A DNA stretch of 64,000 nucleotides, from NCBI GenBank assembly GCA_041940425.1, contig JBGTSF010000002.1, positions 62,001 to 126,000 on the forward strand, given 5' to 3'. Made by a program: the position numbers and the translations under genes. The notes below the pieces were generated by a model that made no database searches, was not told the origin of the DNA, and was given only the letters and a program-made list of their open reading frames with translations. Of the stretch, positions 35,283 to 44,858 are shown piece after piece. Source of the stretch: DATHTS01 sp041940425. Its GTDB lineage: Bacteria > Acidobacteriota > Blastocatellia > Pyrinomonadales > Pyrinomonadaceae. The first letter of the stretch is position 1. Each line of letters starts with the position of its first letter.

Positions 35283-36572
35283 ATGAAAAAATTTACGGCA
35301 CTTTTGTCTTTAATTTTGCTTATGACAAATTTTATTTCCGCTCAGGATATGAGCGCGACGATCAATAATTCGACCACAGCGGTTATGCCCAAAGTCATCG
35401 AATGGCGCAGGCATCTGCATCAATACCCGGAACTTTCCAACCGCGAATTTAAGACGGCGAAATACGTCGAGAATCATTTGCGAAGTTTAGGTTTGGAAGT
35501 CAAAACCGGCGTTGCCAAAACGGGCGTAGTGGGAATTTTGAAAGGCTCTCAGCCCGGTCCCGTCATCGGACTTCGCGCCGATATGGACGCGTTGCCTGTA
35601 ACGGAAAGAGTAAATATTCCTTACGCCTCGAAAGAAAAATCGGAATACAACGGCGCGCAGGTCGGCGTGATGCACGCCTGTGGACACGACACGCATGTGG
35701 CGATGCTGATGGGCGCGGCGACCGTTCTCGCGGGAATGAAAGATAAAATAAAAGGCACGGTCGTATTTATTTTTCAGCCCGCCGAAGAAGGCGCGCCCGC
35801 CGGCGAAGAAGGCGGCGCGGAATTGATGGTCAAAGAAGGCGTGATGGATGCGCCGAAAATTGACGCGATCTTCGGAATTCATATCAATTCGCAAACTCCG
35901 GTCGGCACGATCAAATATAAACCCGGCGCGATCATGGCTTCGTCTGATTGGTTTACGATCAAGGTCAAAGGCAGGCAGACGCACGGCGCGTATCCGTGGA
36001 GCGGCGTTGATCCGATAGCGGTTTCCGCGCAGATCATCAACGGTTTGCAGATGATCGTTTCGCGCCAGTCGGAGCTTGTCAAATCGCCCGTCGTCATCAC
36101 GGTCGGCAAAATCAATGCCGGTGTGCGCGAAAATATAATTCCCGAAGAAGCGGTAATGGCGGGAACGATCCGCGTTCTCGACGCGGAGATGCAGGATCGG
36201 GTACACGAAAAAATAAAACTGACGGCGGAAAAGATCGCCGAGAGTATGGGTGCAACCGTCGAGGTTTCGATCGAACGCAAAACGCCCGTAACATACAACA
36301 CGCCGGAACTCGTCCGGCAAATGCTGCCGTCGCTGGAAAAAGCCGCCGGAAGCGGAAATGTTATCGAAGCCAACTGGGTAACAGGCGCGGAAGATTTCGC
36401 GTTTTACGGCGCGAAAGCACCTTCGTTTTTCTTTACGGTCGGCGGCATGCCCGCGAATAAAAAACCGTCGGAAGCCGCGCCGCATCACACGCCCGATTTT
36501 TTTATTGACGACTCGCGGCTCGATGTCGGCGTAAAAGCGTTTGCCAATTTGGTTTTTGATTACGCGAAATAA
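35283..36572 (+). CDS. Exported M20 family amidohydrolase/carboxypeptidase
   Basis: 429 residues from ATG 35283, where the signal peptide begins (FTALLSLILLMTNFISAQ); the frame is open back to 35211 but overlaps the previous gene. MHACGHDTHVAMLMGAA and a later FQPAEEGAPAGEEGG contribute the M20 di-metal site, and GAEDFAFY near the C-terminus the last ligand. The sequence is of the hippurate/IAA-amino acid hydrolase type, cleaving N-acyl amino acids. First gene of the exported-hydrolase run. Confidence 0.9.
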   Translation: MKKFTALLSLILLMTNFISAQDMSATINNSTTAVMPKVIEWRRHLHQYPELSNREFKTAKYVENHLRSLGLEVKTGVAKTGVVGILKGSQPGPVIGLRADMDALPVTERVNIPYASKEKSEYNGAQVGVMHACGHDTHVAMLMGAATVLAGMKDKIKGTVVFIFQPAEEGAPAGEEGGAELMVKEGVMDAPKIDAIFGIHINSQTPVGTIKYKPGAIMASSDWFTIKVKGRQTHGAYPWSGVDPIAVSAQIINGLQMIVSRQSELVKSPVVITVGKINAGVRENIIPEEAVMAGTIRVLDAEMQDRVHEKIKLTAEKIAESMGATVEVSIERKTPVTYNTPELVRQMLPSLEKAAGSGNVIEANWVTGAEDFAFYGAKAPSFFFTVGGMPANKKPSEAAPHHTPDFFIDDSRLDVGVKAFANLVFDYAK

Positions 36573-36594
36573 ATAAGAAAAACGTTTTTCGGTT

Positions 36595-36622
36595 GGAGCG
36601 CAGGCAGCCCTGCCCGCGCTCC
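36595..36622. repeat. GGAGCGC-GGGCA hairpin
   Basis: GGAGCGCAGGCA (36595-36606) faces TGCCCGCGCTCC (36611-36622), a 12-bp stem with one mismatch and a 4-base loop, just after the M20 gene. The rest of the gap to 36799 shows no gene. Confidence 0.7.
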
Positions 36623-36799
36623 CGGTTCTGACTTTTTCCTTTCGATTGAAACCTTACTTTTCCCGCCCGCGTAGAATTATCGTCTTGACTGTTTTTCGGA
36701 ATCGTTCAAATCCTTTTATTAAAAGAGCGATATTACAATTTTTCGTATGAATTCCGAATTTACGTCAGCGATTTCTTATTCAATAAACGAGGCATAATT

Positions 36800-38455
36800 A
36801 TGAAAAAATTTCTGGCATTTTTGCTGATTTTATTCGTCTTTTCAAGCGTTCCCGCGACGGCTCAGACCAGATCGAAAAGCGGCAAAACTTCGGCGGCGGC
36901 AACCGCGCCGCGATTCGGCAACACGGACGGCATCACCGCCGAACAGATGAAGCGTCATTTGGAATTTATTGCGTCCGACGAACTCGAAGGACGCGACACG
37001 CCTTCGCGCGGGCTGGACATCGCGGCGATGTATATCGCTTCGCATCTCAAACAATGGGGTGTCAAACCGGCGGGCGATAATGGAACTTATTTTCAAAAAT
37101 TCCCTTTAAGAATAAAAAGAGTTGACGCGAGCGAAACACGGCTTCAATTAAACAATCAGTCTTTCAAATACGGCGAAGATTTTTTGGCTTCGGTTATCAA
37201 TACTAATGTTCCGGCAAGCAATATTGTTTACGCCGGACACGGCTGGGTCTTGAAATCGAAAAATATCAATCCGTATCAGGGCATTGACGTAAAAGACAAG
37301 ATCGTCGTCGTCGTCAATAGTCTGCCGAAAGGCGTTACGTTTAACGATCTGCAGGGCAAACCGGGCGACGATTGGTTTTCGCCGCCGCTCTACGCGCAGG
37401 CGAACGGCGCGAAAGCGGTCATTGCCTTCGGCACTTTCAGTAATCTCGCCAACTGGAAAATGACACATTACGGACAAACCGAAAAAGGCGCGGTCGAGTT
37501 CGGAAAACAGCAGTCGCAAATTACGATTCCGACCATCACCGCGCATCCGCGTCTGATCGCTTCGCTTTTTATGGGCGAAAAAACGGGCGGCGCGAATGTT
37601 TACAACAAAGCCGTCATGCAGGATTTTGTCGAGCCTTTCGAACTGAATCCGAATAAAAAGATCAGCCTTAATATTTCGGTCAAAACCGAAAATACTCATT
37701 CGCAAAACGTCATCGGCATTTTGGAAGGAAGCGATCCGGTTTTGAAAAACGAATACGTCGCCATCGGCGCGCATTACGATCACGTCGGGATGAATCCCTT
37801 CTGGCTCGGCGAAGACAAGATCTGGAACGGCGCGGACGACGACGGTTCGGGAACGGTCGCGCTGATGGCGATGGCGGAAGCCTTTGCCAAAGGAGCGCAA
37901 AAACCGAAACGCTCGATCCTTTTCCTCTGGGTAGCGGGCGAAGAAAAAGGCTTGTGGGGAAGCGAATATTTTACCGACAATCCGACCGTGCCGATTAATT
38001 CAATTATTACGCAATTGAATATCGATATGATCGGACGCGCTCAAGCGGCGGGCGATGAAAATCATCCGCAAAACAAAAATTTACCGAAACCCGGCGAGGT
38101 TTTCGTTATCGGCTCGAAGCTGATGAGCAGTGAACTCGGTCAATTGAGCGAAGCGACGAACGACGCTTTTCTAAAGATGAATTTCAATTACAAATACGAC
38201 GACCCGAAAGACCCGGAGCAATTTTTCTATCGTTCGGATCATTATAATTTTGCGAAAAAAGGCATCCCGATCATTTTTTATATGGACGGCAGTCACGCCG
38301 ATTATCACCAGACTTCGGACTCGATAGAAAAGATTGATTTCCAGAATATGGAAAAGATTGCGCGGACGATCTTTGCGACCGCCTGGGAATTAGGGAATCG
38401 TCCGGCGCGACCGAAAGTTGAAAAACCGCTTTCGGCTGAAGTTACGGGAAACTAG
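36800..38455 (+). CDS. Exported M28 family aminopeptidase-like peptidase
   Basis: 551 residues with a clear signal peptide (MKKFLAFLLILFVFSSVPATAQ). A PA-like insert lies around 140-250. The M28 zinc ligands are IGAHYDHVG, NGADDDGSG, AGEEKGLWGSEYF, a QLNIDMIGR Asp and a late DGSHADYH His. It would release amino acids from peptides outside the cytoplasm. Same direction as the M20 gene upstream. Confidence 0.92.
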   Translation: MKKFLAFLLILFVFSSVPATAQTRSKSGKTSAAATAPRFGNTDGITAEQMKRHLEFIASDELEGRDTPSRGLDIAAMYIASHLKQWGVKPAGDNGTYFQKFPLRIKRVDASETRLQLNNQSFKYGEDFLASVINTNVPASNIVYAGHGWVLKSKNINPYQGIDVKDKIVVVVNSLPKGVTFNDLQGKPGDDWFSPPLYAQANGAKAVIAFGTFSNLANWKMTHYGQTEKGAVEFGKQQSQITIPTITAHPRLIASLFMGEKTGGANVYNKAVMQDFVEPFELNPNKKISLNISVKTENTHSQNVIGILEGSDPVLKNEYVAIGAHYDHVGMNPFWLGEDKIWNGADDDGSGTVALMAMAEAFAKGAQKPKRSILFLWVAGEEKGLWGSEYFTDNPTVPINSIITQLNIDMIGRAQAAGDENHPQNKNLPKPGEVFVIGSKLMSSELGQLSEATNDAFLKMNFNYKYDDPKDPEQFFYRSDHYNFAKKGIPIIFYMDGSHADYHQTSDSIEKIDFQNMEKIARTIFATAWELGNRPARPKVEKPLSAEVTGN

Positions 38456-38517
38456 CAAACGGAAGGTCGTGTTTTAAAAATTTCGGAAGTATTTCAGAAT
38501 ATGTGATAAAAAAAACG

Positions 38518-38608
38518 CTTCGGAATAGATGATAGATGAAAAGTGAAAGATATAAGATAAAAATAAAATCTATCCGTTATCATCTTTCATCTCTAATCTA
38601 TTCCGAAG
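38518..38608. repeat. Imperfect palindromic intergenic element
   Basis: CTTCGGAATAGAT (38518-38530) pairs with ATCTATTCCGAAG (38596-38608). AGATGAAA near 38534 pairs with TTTCATCT near 38585, giving a long stem. It lies between the M28 and NTF2-like genes. Confidence 0.75.
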
Positions 38609-38663
38609 TTCAATTCAACCAAAACTTTTAGTTTGAAAATTCATAAAAATAGATAGAGGAAAA

Positions 38664-39164
38664 ATGAAAAAAATTTTAACGGTAATGATTTTTACTTTGG
38701 TAATTTCGGCTTCAGCGTTCGCTCAAAAAGCCGACGATTCAAAAGACGCTTTGGCAGTAATTGATAAACTGTGGGAAGCAATGACCGCGCATAAACCTGT
38801 GGACATTGTTGCTCTTCACACGCCGGAAGCGCAATTGGTAGCGATCATGAAAAACAAAGAAGGAAAATCTGTTATCCGCACGATCAAGGCGGAAGATTTT
38901 TCCAAAAACTTCTCCGAAAAGAAAGCCGAGATTCTGGAAGATATGTATGCTCCGAAAGTCGAGATTTCGGGTGATTTCGCGCAGGTTTGGGGCAGATACG
39001 TCTTTTTCGTCAACGGCAAAATCTCGCATTGCGGCGTGAATGCTTTTCATCTGGTCAGAACAGACACGGGCTGGCGCATCGCCGGCGCGTCCTCGACGAT
39101 GGAGCCGCAAGGCTGTACCGAACAGGAAAAAACGATGAAACCCGCGGCGGAGAAAAAAGAATGA
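38664..39164 (+). CDS. Exported NTF2/SnoaL-like protein
   Basis: 166 residues, signal peptide (ILTVMIFTLVISASAFAQ). A cone-like alpha+beta fold is suggested by VIDKLWEAMTAHKPVDIVALHTPEAQLVAI, VWGRYVFFVNGKISHCGVNAFHLVRTDTGWRIAGASSTM. A single domain with paired cysteines (SHCGVN, EPQGC). It is clearly paralogous to the protein at 47792 (shared HCGxNxFxLVRTxxGW pattern). Binding or catalytic role unknown. Confidence 0.75.
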   Translation: MKKILTVMIFTLVISASAFAQKADDSKDALAVIDKLWEAMTAHKPVDIVALHTPEAQLVAIMKNKEGKSVIRTIKAEDFSKNFSEKKAEILEDMYAPKVEISGDFAQVWGRYVFFVNGKISHCGVNAFHLVRTDTGWRIAGASSTMEPQGCTEQEKTMKPAAEKKE

Positions 39165-39204
39165 TCCGGCTTTAATAAAAAAAAATTGAAAGGAGGAAAT
39201 TTGA

Positions 39205-40116
39205 ATGACACGAAAAATAATTTTTACGGCTCTTTTGGTTTTTCTCGCCTCCTTCACGATTGCCGCTCAAAACACTGAAAATTCAGATGCGGCGGCAAAG
39301 CTCAAACAGGAAGCCAATGAATTTTATACTAAACAGGATTGGCAAAACTCGGCAGATGCGTATAAAAAAATCGTCGAGGCGGAAACGGCGAATGTCGGCG
39401 CGCGTTACCGGCTCGGCGTTTCGCTTTTAAATCTCGGCAAAACGGCAGAAGCGAAAACGCATCTCGAAAATGTTTTTAACGCTTCGCCGAATGCGGTTTT
39501 CGCGCTCGCACTGGCTCGCGTTTACGCTCGTTCGGGCGAAAAGGAAAAAACTTTCGAGATCATCGAAAAAAGCACGACCATAGGCGGCATCGCACCGGAA
39601 ACCTTAAAAACGGAAAAAGATTTCGCCGCCTTTCAAAACGAACCGCGTTTCAAAGATTTGGTTCAAAAATCCGATCTGGCGGTCAATCCGTGCAAAGCGA
39701 AACCCGAATTTCGCCAATTCGATTTCTGGATCGGCGAATGGAACGTAAAAAATCCTCAGGGCTTGCCGGTCGGCACGAGCAGTATTCAATTAATTCTCGG
39801 CGAATGCATTATTTTCGAAAATTGGACATCGCCAGTTTCTTCGGGAAAAAGTTTCAACATCTACGACACGAACGACGGCAAATGGCATCAGACGTGGGTT
39901 TCCGACAAAGGAACTTTTACGCATTACACCGGCGAATTTTCGGACGGCAAACTCGTCTATGTCGCCGACACGATTTTTAACGGTCAGAAAGGAAAACTGC
40001 GAATGACGTTTACGAAATTAGCGAACGGCGATGTGCGTCAACACGGCGAAAGCTCGACGGACGACGGCAAAACATGGCAGACGCGATACGATCTGACGTA
40101 TTCGCGGAAAAATTAA
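39205..40116 (+). CDS. Exported TPR protein with C-terminal DUF1579-like domain
   Basis: 303 residues with a signal peptide (IIFTALLVFLASFTIAAQ) and a GGAGG site before the ATG. TPR helices span about 30-140 (AKLKQEANEFYTKQDWQNSADAYKKI, VGARYRLGVSLLNLGKTAEAKTHL). The C-terminal half (FRQFDFWIGEWNV, HQTWVSDKGTFTHYTGEFSDGKLVY, LRMTFTKLANGDVRQHGESSTDDGKTW) is a lipocalin-like beta barrel of the DUF1579 type. A binding protein rather than an enzyme. Confidence 0.8.
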   Translation: MTRKIIFTALLVFLASFTIAAQNTENSDAAAKLKQEANEFYTKQDWQNSADAYKKIVEAETANVGARYRLGVSLLNLGKTAEAKTHLENVFNASPNAVFALALARVYARSGEKEKTFEIIEKSTTIGGIAPETLKTEKDFAAFQNEPRFKDLVQKSDLAVNPCKAKPEFRQFDFWIGEWNVKNPQGLPVGTSSIQLILGECIIFENWTSPVSSGKSFNIYDTNDGKWHQTWVSDKGTFTHYTGEFSDGKLVYVADTIFNGQKGKLRMTFTKLANGDVRQHGESSTDDGKTWQTRYDLTYSRKN

Positions 40117-40122
40117 AAAAAT

Positions 40123-41571
40123 ATGAAAAAGAAAAAATGGATTCAAAAATGCGAGGTAGAGGAAAAGCATCTGCCGATTCCGACGCAGATAATTTCGACC
40201 GAAGAGTTTGCGCCGATTGACCAAACCGACGAGCAAGCACGGGTAGAACATAAATTGCTCGAAATTGCTTCCGAAAGCTCTAAAAAATTAGGTATTTCGC
40301 GCCGGAAATTCTTAGCGACATCGGGCGGAATGGCGGCGGCGTTTCTCGCTTTAAATTCGGTCTTTGGTAAATTTTTCGATGTTGACGAGAGCGAACTTTA
40401 CGAGCCGTTTGCGACGGACGAAAAATTTCCGAAACCGCAATTTATTTTCGACATTCACACGCATCACGTCGCCGCGCCGAAAATTATCAAAGAGCTGCCT
40501 CTATTGATTTACCGGCGCGTCGGCGGCGATTGGGGCAACAAGGATTTGGTCGGCAAAGAGCATAAATGGGAAGACCTTTATCTGGCGAATTACATCAAGG
40601 AGATGTTTTTCGATTCGGATACTTCGATGGCGGTTATTACCGGATTGCCTGCCCGCGATGACGCGCAGAATGTTCTCACTCCTGGCGAGATCGTCGAATC
40701 GCGCACCGAGATCAACGGCTTGGCAAATTCGAAACGCATCCTCGCGCACGGGCTCTTTTCGCCCGATATGGGCAAATCCGATCTGGAAGCAATGCACAAG
40801 CAGTATGAAAAATTAAAGATCGAAGCATGGAAAGGCTATCCCGGTCAGCCATTGGCGGACGGCAGTGTCGGCTGGTGGATGGATGATGAAAAGGTCGCTT
40901 ATCCGGCGTATGAATATTCCCGGAAAATCGGCATCAAAAACATCTGCGTTCACAAAGGTCTGCCGCTTCCCGGTTGGGAGATCGAGCATTCCAGCCCGAA
41001 AGATGTCGAAAAAGCGGCTAAGGATTTTCCCGATCTCAATTTTCTGATCTATCACGCCGGTTTCAAAGGCGTGCGCGACGCGATGCCCGCCGTGCAGGAC
41101 GATTTTAAAACGCAAACGAACATTCCGTGGATCACCGATCTATGCGCGATGCAGAAGCGAAATCCGAAAATGAAAAACGTCTATATGGATCTCGGAACGA
41201 CGTTCGGAATGACGGCGATCACACAGCCGAAGCTCTGCGCGTTTATGCTCGGTCAGATGATTCAGGCGTTCGGCGAAGACCGCGTTTTGTGGGGAACCGA
41301 TTCGATCTGGTGGGGCAGTCCGCAATGGCAGATCGAAGCATTTCGCCGTTTGCAGATGCCGGATGATCTGATGAAGCGTTTTAAATTCAAACCTTTGACG
41401 GACAAAGTAAAAACGAAAATTCTGGGCTTGAATTCGGCGAAAGTTTACGGCATTGATCCGAAAGCGAAGTTGAAAGCGATCCCGTCGGATTATATGACAA
41501 AGCTCAAAGAAAAATATAAAGCCGAAGGCGCACAGCCTTCGAACACACAATACGGCTGGATTTTTGGTTAA
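40123..41571 (+). CDS. TAT-exported metal-dependent amidohydrolase (TIM barrel)
   Basis: 482 residues. A twin-arginine signal (SRRKFLATSGGMAAAFLAL) sits about 60 residues in, so the start is either early or a later internal codon. Metal ligands FDIHTHH and, later, CVHKG and VLWGTDSIWWG are those of the amidohydrolase 2 family. Acts outside the cytoplasm. Separated from the TPR gene by 6 bases, so it is in the same operon. Confidence 0.85.
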   Translation: MKKKKWIQKCEVEEKHLPIPTQIISTEEFAPIDQTDEQARVEHKLLEIASESSKKLGISRRKFLATSGGMAAAFLALNSVFGKFFDVDESELYEPFATDEKFPKPQFIFDIHTHHVAAPKIIKELPLLIYRRVGGDWGNKDLVGKEHKWEDLYLANYIKEMFFDSDTSMAVITGLPARDDAQNVLTPGEIVESRTEINGLANSKRILAHGLFSPDMGKSDLEAMHKQYEKLKIEAWKGYPGQPLADGSVGWWMDDEKVAYPAYEYSRKIGIKNICVHKGLPLPGWEIEHSSPKDVEKAAKDFPDLNFLIYHAGFKGVRDAMPAVQDDFKTQTNIPWITDLCAMQKRNPKMKNVYMDLGTTFGMTAITQPKLCAFMLGQMIQAFGEDRVLWGTDSIWWGSPQWQIEAFRRLQMPDDLMKRFKFKPLTDKVKTKILGLNSAKVYGIDPKAKLKAIPSDYMTKLKEKYKAEGAQPSNTQYGWIFG

Positions 41572-41574
41572 AAA

Positions 41575-43272
41575 ATGAAAAAGCAAATTCTAAATTTTTT
41601 TTCGATTTTCGCCGTGCTGTCTGTTCTTTTTTTTCAGGCAGACGGTCAGCACAAGCATACGGGCGAATATTCTCCGGCGGTTGATTTTGCGAAATTGCCC
41701 GCGCCGCCTCTCATGAAAGATATCGGTTCGAGCAATTTGAAGATCACGACCAAATCCGCAGAAGCGCAGAAATATTTTAATCAGGGCTTGAATCTGCTTC
41801 ACGCTTTTTGGGATTTGGAAGCGTATCGCGCTTTTCGTGAAGCCGCTCGATTAGACGAAACCAGCGCGATGGCGTATTGGGGCATCTGGAACGCGCTCGC
41901 GCAGAATTCGCAGGAAATGGCAAATGAACGCACCGCCGCGCTGAAAAAAGCGGTCGAACTCGCGCCGACCGTTTCCGAACACGAACAATTTTATATTCGC
42001 GCGATTTCCCTTTTGGCGGAACAAGGAAAAGGTCGCGCGGCGTGGATTTCGGAAATGGAGGCGTTGATTGATAAATATCCGAATGATGTCGAGGCAAAAC
42101 TTCTTCTCGCAAATTCGCTTTCCACGCCCGCGTCGAGTTATCTGCCCGACGGTCGCCCGCGTGAAGGAAAACTTTACGGTCAGGCAATCTTGAAAAACCT
42201 ACTCGTTTCGCATCCCGATCACGTGGCGGTTCATCACTATTGGATTCACGCCGTCGAGAACGGACCGCGACCGGAGGAAGCCCTGCCGAGTTGCGAAAAG
42301 TTGGAGAAAATTGCGCCGAATTCCGGTCATCTCCTGCATATGCCGGGGCATATCTATTATCGTTTGGGGATGTATGAAAAGGCTCGCAAATCGTTTTTAG
42401 CTTCTTTGGAATTTGATTTGAAATATATGAAAGAGCAAAAAATTCATCCGATCAACAACTGGAATTACACGCATAATCTCGATTATCTGGTGGCGAATTC
42501 GGCAGAAGAAGGTCGCTACAATGAAGCCGCGAATTACGCGAAAATGCTCGCCGAAGTGCCGTCGGACGACGCGCGTCTGAAAGCAACCGGACTCGGTTAT
42601 CTGCTCTACGGCGGCTACACGGCTCTGACTCGCCTGCAAATGCGTTTCGGTTTTTGGGACGAAGCGGCAAAAGATTTGCAGGTTTCAAATCAGACTCCGC
42701 AAACGCTTTCGGAAAAATATCAGGCAGGAATTTTGAGCTATCTGAAAGGAATGAATGCGGTCGAAAAATCGAACGCGGAAGACGCGAACAAACACGCGCA
42801 GGAACTTGAAAAAACAATCGCCGATCTCGCGGCGCAGAAAGTCCAGCAAGCGTCCGACTGGTATTTCGGTTATGCTTCGCGCGTTCTCGCCATTCATCTT
42901 TTGGATCTGCGCGGCTCTGTTTTGAGCGTCGAGGGCAACCACGACGAAGCCTTTAAATTATTAGACGAAGCGGTTGAAAAAGAAAAAAACTTGGGCTACT
43001 GGGAGCCGCCGCATTACACGCGCCCGGTTCTGGAAAGTCTCGGCGCGGCTTATTTGCGGGCGGGAAAATACGCCGAAGCCAGAGAGTCTTTCGAAAAAGT
43101 TTTAAAACTCAGACCAAACAGCGGTTTCGCCTTTCTGGGAATCGCCAGCGTCTATGCCAAAGCCGGAGACAAACCGAAAGCGGCGAAGTTTTACCGCAAG
43201 TTTTTAAATGTCTGGGAGAATGCGGATAAAAATCTGCCGCAAGTGCGGGAAGCCGAAAATCTGTTGCAATGA
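41575..43272 (+). CDS. Exported TPR-repeat protein
   Basis: 565 residues, signal peptide (ILNFFSIFAVLSVLFFQADG). Several TPR units are visible (LHAFWDLEAYRAFREAARLD, HIYYRLGMYEKARKSFLASLEF, AAYLRAGKYAEARESFEKVLKLRPNSG), covering almost the whole length. The conserved FNQGLNLLHAFWDLEAYRAFREA opening is common to secreted TPR proteins in this phylum. Role: protein-protein scaffold. Starts 3 bases after the amidohydrolase stop. Confidence 0.85.
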   Translation: MKKQILNFFSIFAVLSVLFFQADGQHKHTGEYSPAVDFAKLPAPPLMKDIGSSNLKITTKSAEAQKYFNQGLNLLHAFWDLEAYRAFREAARLDETSAMAYWGIWNALAQNSQEMANERTAALKKAVELAPTVSEHEQFYIRAISLLAEQGKGRAAWISEMEALIDKYPNDVEAKLLLANSLSTPASSYLPDGRPREGKLYGQAILKNLLVSHPDHVAVHHYWIHAVENGPRPEEALPSCEKLEKIAPNSGHLLHMPGHIYYRLGMYEKARKSFLASLEFDLKYMKEQKIHPINNWNYTHNLDYLVANSAEEGRYNEAANYAKMLAEVPSDDARLKATGLGYLLYGGYTALTRLQMRFGFWDEAAKDLQVSNQTPQTLSEKYQAGILSYLKGMNAVEKSNAEDANKHAQELEKTIADLAAQKVQQASDWYFGYASRVLAIHLLDLRGSVLSVEGNHDEAFKLLDEAVEKEKNLGYWEPPHYTRPVLESLGAAYLRAGKYAEARESFEKVLKLRPNSGFAFLGIASVYAKAGDKPKAAKFYRKFLNVWENADKNLPQVREAENLLQ

Positions 43273-43288
43273 TCTCTCATTTGAAGCT

Positions 43289-44824
43289 ATGAAAAATAAT
43301 TATGCCAGCACAAAAATTTTTAAAGAACTCGATTTGGCGGACTTGAAGCAGGCAATATTTAATTGCTTGAAGCCGTTGTTTATCGCTTTGATTTTTTTCA
43401 CCGCCACAAAGGCAAAACCGTCCGAATGGAGCGTTGATATAATACCAAAACCACAGCGGTATGAAATCAAGATCAACCGTGACAATCCGCTTCTTGTTCA
43501 CGTCAAAGCTAATTTGCTCGCCAAAGACACGCTTCAAATGAACACCAACTGCCCGAATTACGATTATCCCGAAGGCTGGGCGACCTTCGTCAAAAATCTC
43601 AAAATCACCCGTCAGGAAAACCCCGTCAACAGCAAATATGTTTCCAAATCGAAATGGTCGCTGGAAAAACAGCCGACAGCAGAAATGATGCAGGTCGAAT
43701 ATGATCTCGATCTTTCGTTTACCAAAGTGAAATGGGATGTCGGCAACGAGCAGGGCGGATATACGGATGAAAAGGCGGTGTATCTGGTTTCAAAATCGCT
43801 GTTTATTCACGGCGATTCCGGTGAAAATTTTACTGTCAAATTCGCTCTTCCGAACAATTGGAAGATATCGGTTCCCTGGACTCAAACCAAACAGAAAAAT
43901 GAGTTTTTTGTGCCGAATCTCGAATTACTACTCGAAAACTCGCTTGTTTACGGAAACTATTCTACTTCGTCATTAACTAAAAACGGATTCGTATTCGAGT
44001 TTGCACTGCTTGGCGAAGCCGCCAAATCTTCCGAAATTTTCGGTAAAACCTTTAATAAGATCGCCGCCGAATATCTGGAAATATTTCCCGACACGCCGCC
44101 GTCGAAATATCTCGTAACGATGTTTTACGCGAGTCAGGACGACGGCGAATCGTTTTATAACAGCAACGCCTTTACGCTCAGCAAGCCGCTCACGCCGGAC
44201 GGAAGAATTATCTGGGCAAACCAGATGGCTCACGAACTTTTTCATTACTGGAACAGCGATCTGATAAAAGCCGAAAGCTACGAAGACCGGCAGTGGTTTT
44301 CCGAGGGCTTTGCCGAATATTATTCAAATTTGACGCTTCTCCGAACGGGCATCATTGACGAGCCGACTTTCCGAAGCAAAGCCGAAAAAATTCTCGGGCT
44401 TTATTTGAATTTCAAATGGCGAAACCCGGACATCACCTTAAAAGAAGCCGGAAAAAGTAAGGGCAGAAACCGCTTTGCCGTCTATAACGGCGGCTGGGCG
44501 GCGGCGCTTGCTTTGGATTTGTTAATAATCGAAAAAACGAACGGTCGCAAAAATCTCGATGATTTTATGCGGGCGATGTTCAAAAAATACAGGGAAACGC
44601 CGTATAAATACAGCGATCTGGTAGCGACGGCGAGCGAGGTAGCGGGCGAAGATATTTCGAGTTTTTTCAATACTTATGTGGATGGAAAAGAAACAGTTCC
44701 GGTTGAAAAAAATCTGAACAAGATCGGCTATAAAGTTTATGACGTGGTTTATGAGGCGGAAATGTATCTGGTCTTGCAGGAAAAAAGCGAACTGCGAAAT
44801 TTATGGCTGCGGAATAAAATCTGA
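43289..44824 (+). CDS. M1/M61-like metallopeptidase, exported
   Basis: 511 residues from ATG 43289; the frame is open upstream to 43208, overlapping the TPR gene. A hydrophobic segment (FIALIFFTATKA) is a signal or anchor. Zinc ligands: HELFHYW (His315, His319) and Glu in WFSEGFAEYYSNL about 24 residues later. The N-terminal half is beta-rich as in glycyl aminopeptidase/M61 proteins. It would cut N-terminal residues from peptides at the cell surface. Confidence 0.88.
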   Translation: MKNNYASTKIFKELDLADLKQAIFNCLKPLFIALIFFTATKAKPSEWSVDIIPKPQRYEIKINRDNPLLVHVKANLLAKDTLQMNTNCPNYDYPEGWATFVKNLKITRQENPVNSKYVSKSKWSLEKQPTAEMMQVEYDLDLSFTKVKWDVGNEQGGYTDEKAVYLVSKSLFIHGDSGENFTVKFALPNNWKISVPWTQTKQKNEFFVPNLELLLENSLVYGNYSTSSLTKNGFVFEFALLGEAAKSSEIFGKTFNKIAAEYLEIFPDTPPSKYLVTMFYASQDDGESFYNSNAFTLSKPLTPDGRIIWANQMAHELFHYWNSDLIKAESYEDRQWFSEGFAEYYSNLTLLRTGIIDEPTFRSKAEKILGLYLNFKWRNPDITLKEAGKSKGRNRFAVYNGGWAAALALDLLIIEKTNGRKNLDDFMRAMFKKYRETPYKYSDLVATASEVAGEDISSFFNTYVDGKETVPVEKNLNKIGYKVYDVVYEAEMYLVLQEKSELRNLWLRNKI

Positions 44825-44858
44825 AAGTGAGTGATTCATTTTTAATATGAGGTTTTCG

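Noticed and set aside
35487..36488. 333-codon frame opposite the M20 gene
   Set aside because: Antisense shadow rich in Arg and Phe; the M20 frame holds full catalytic motifs.
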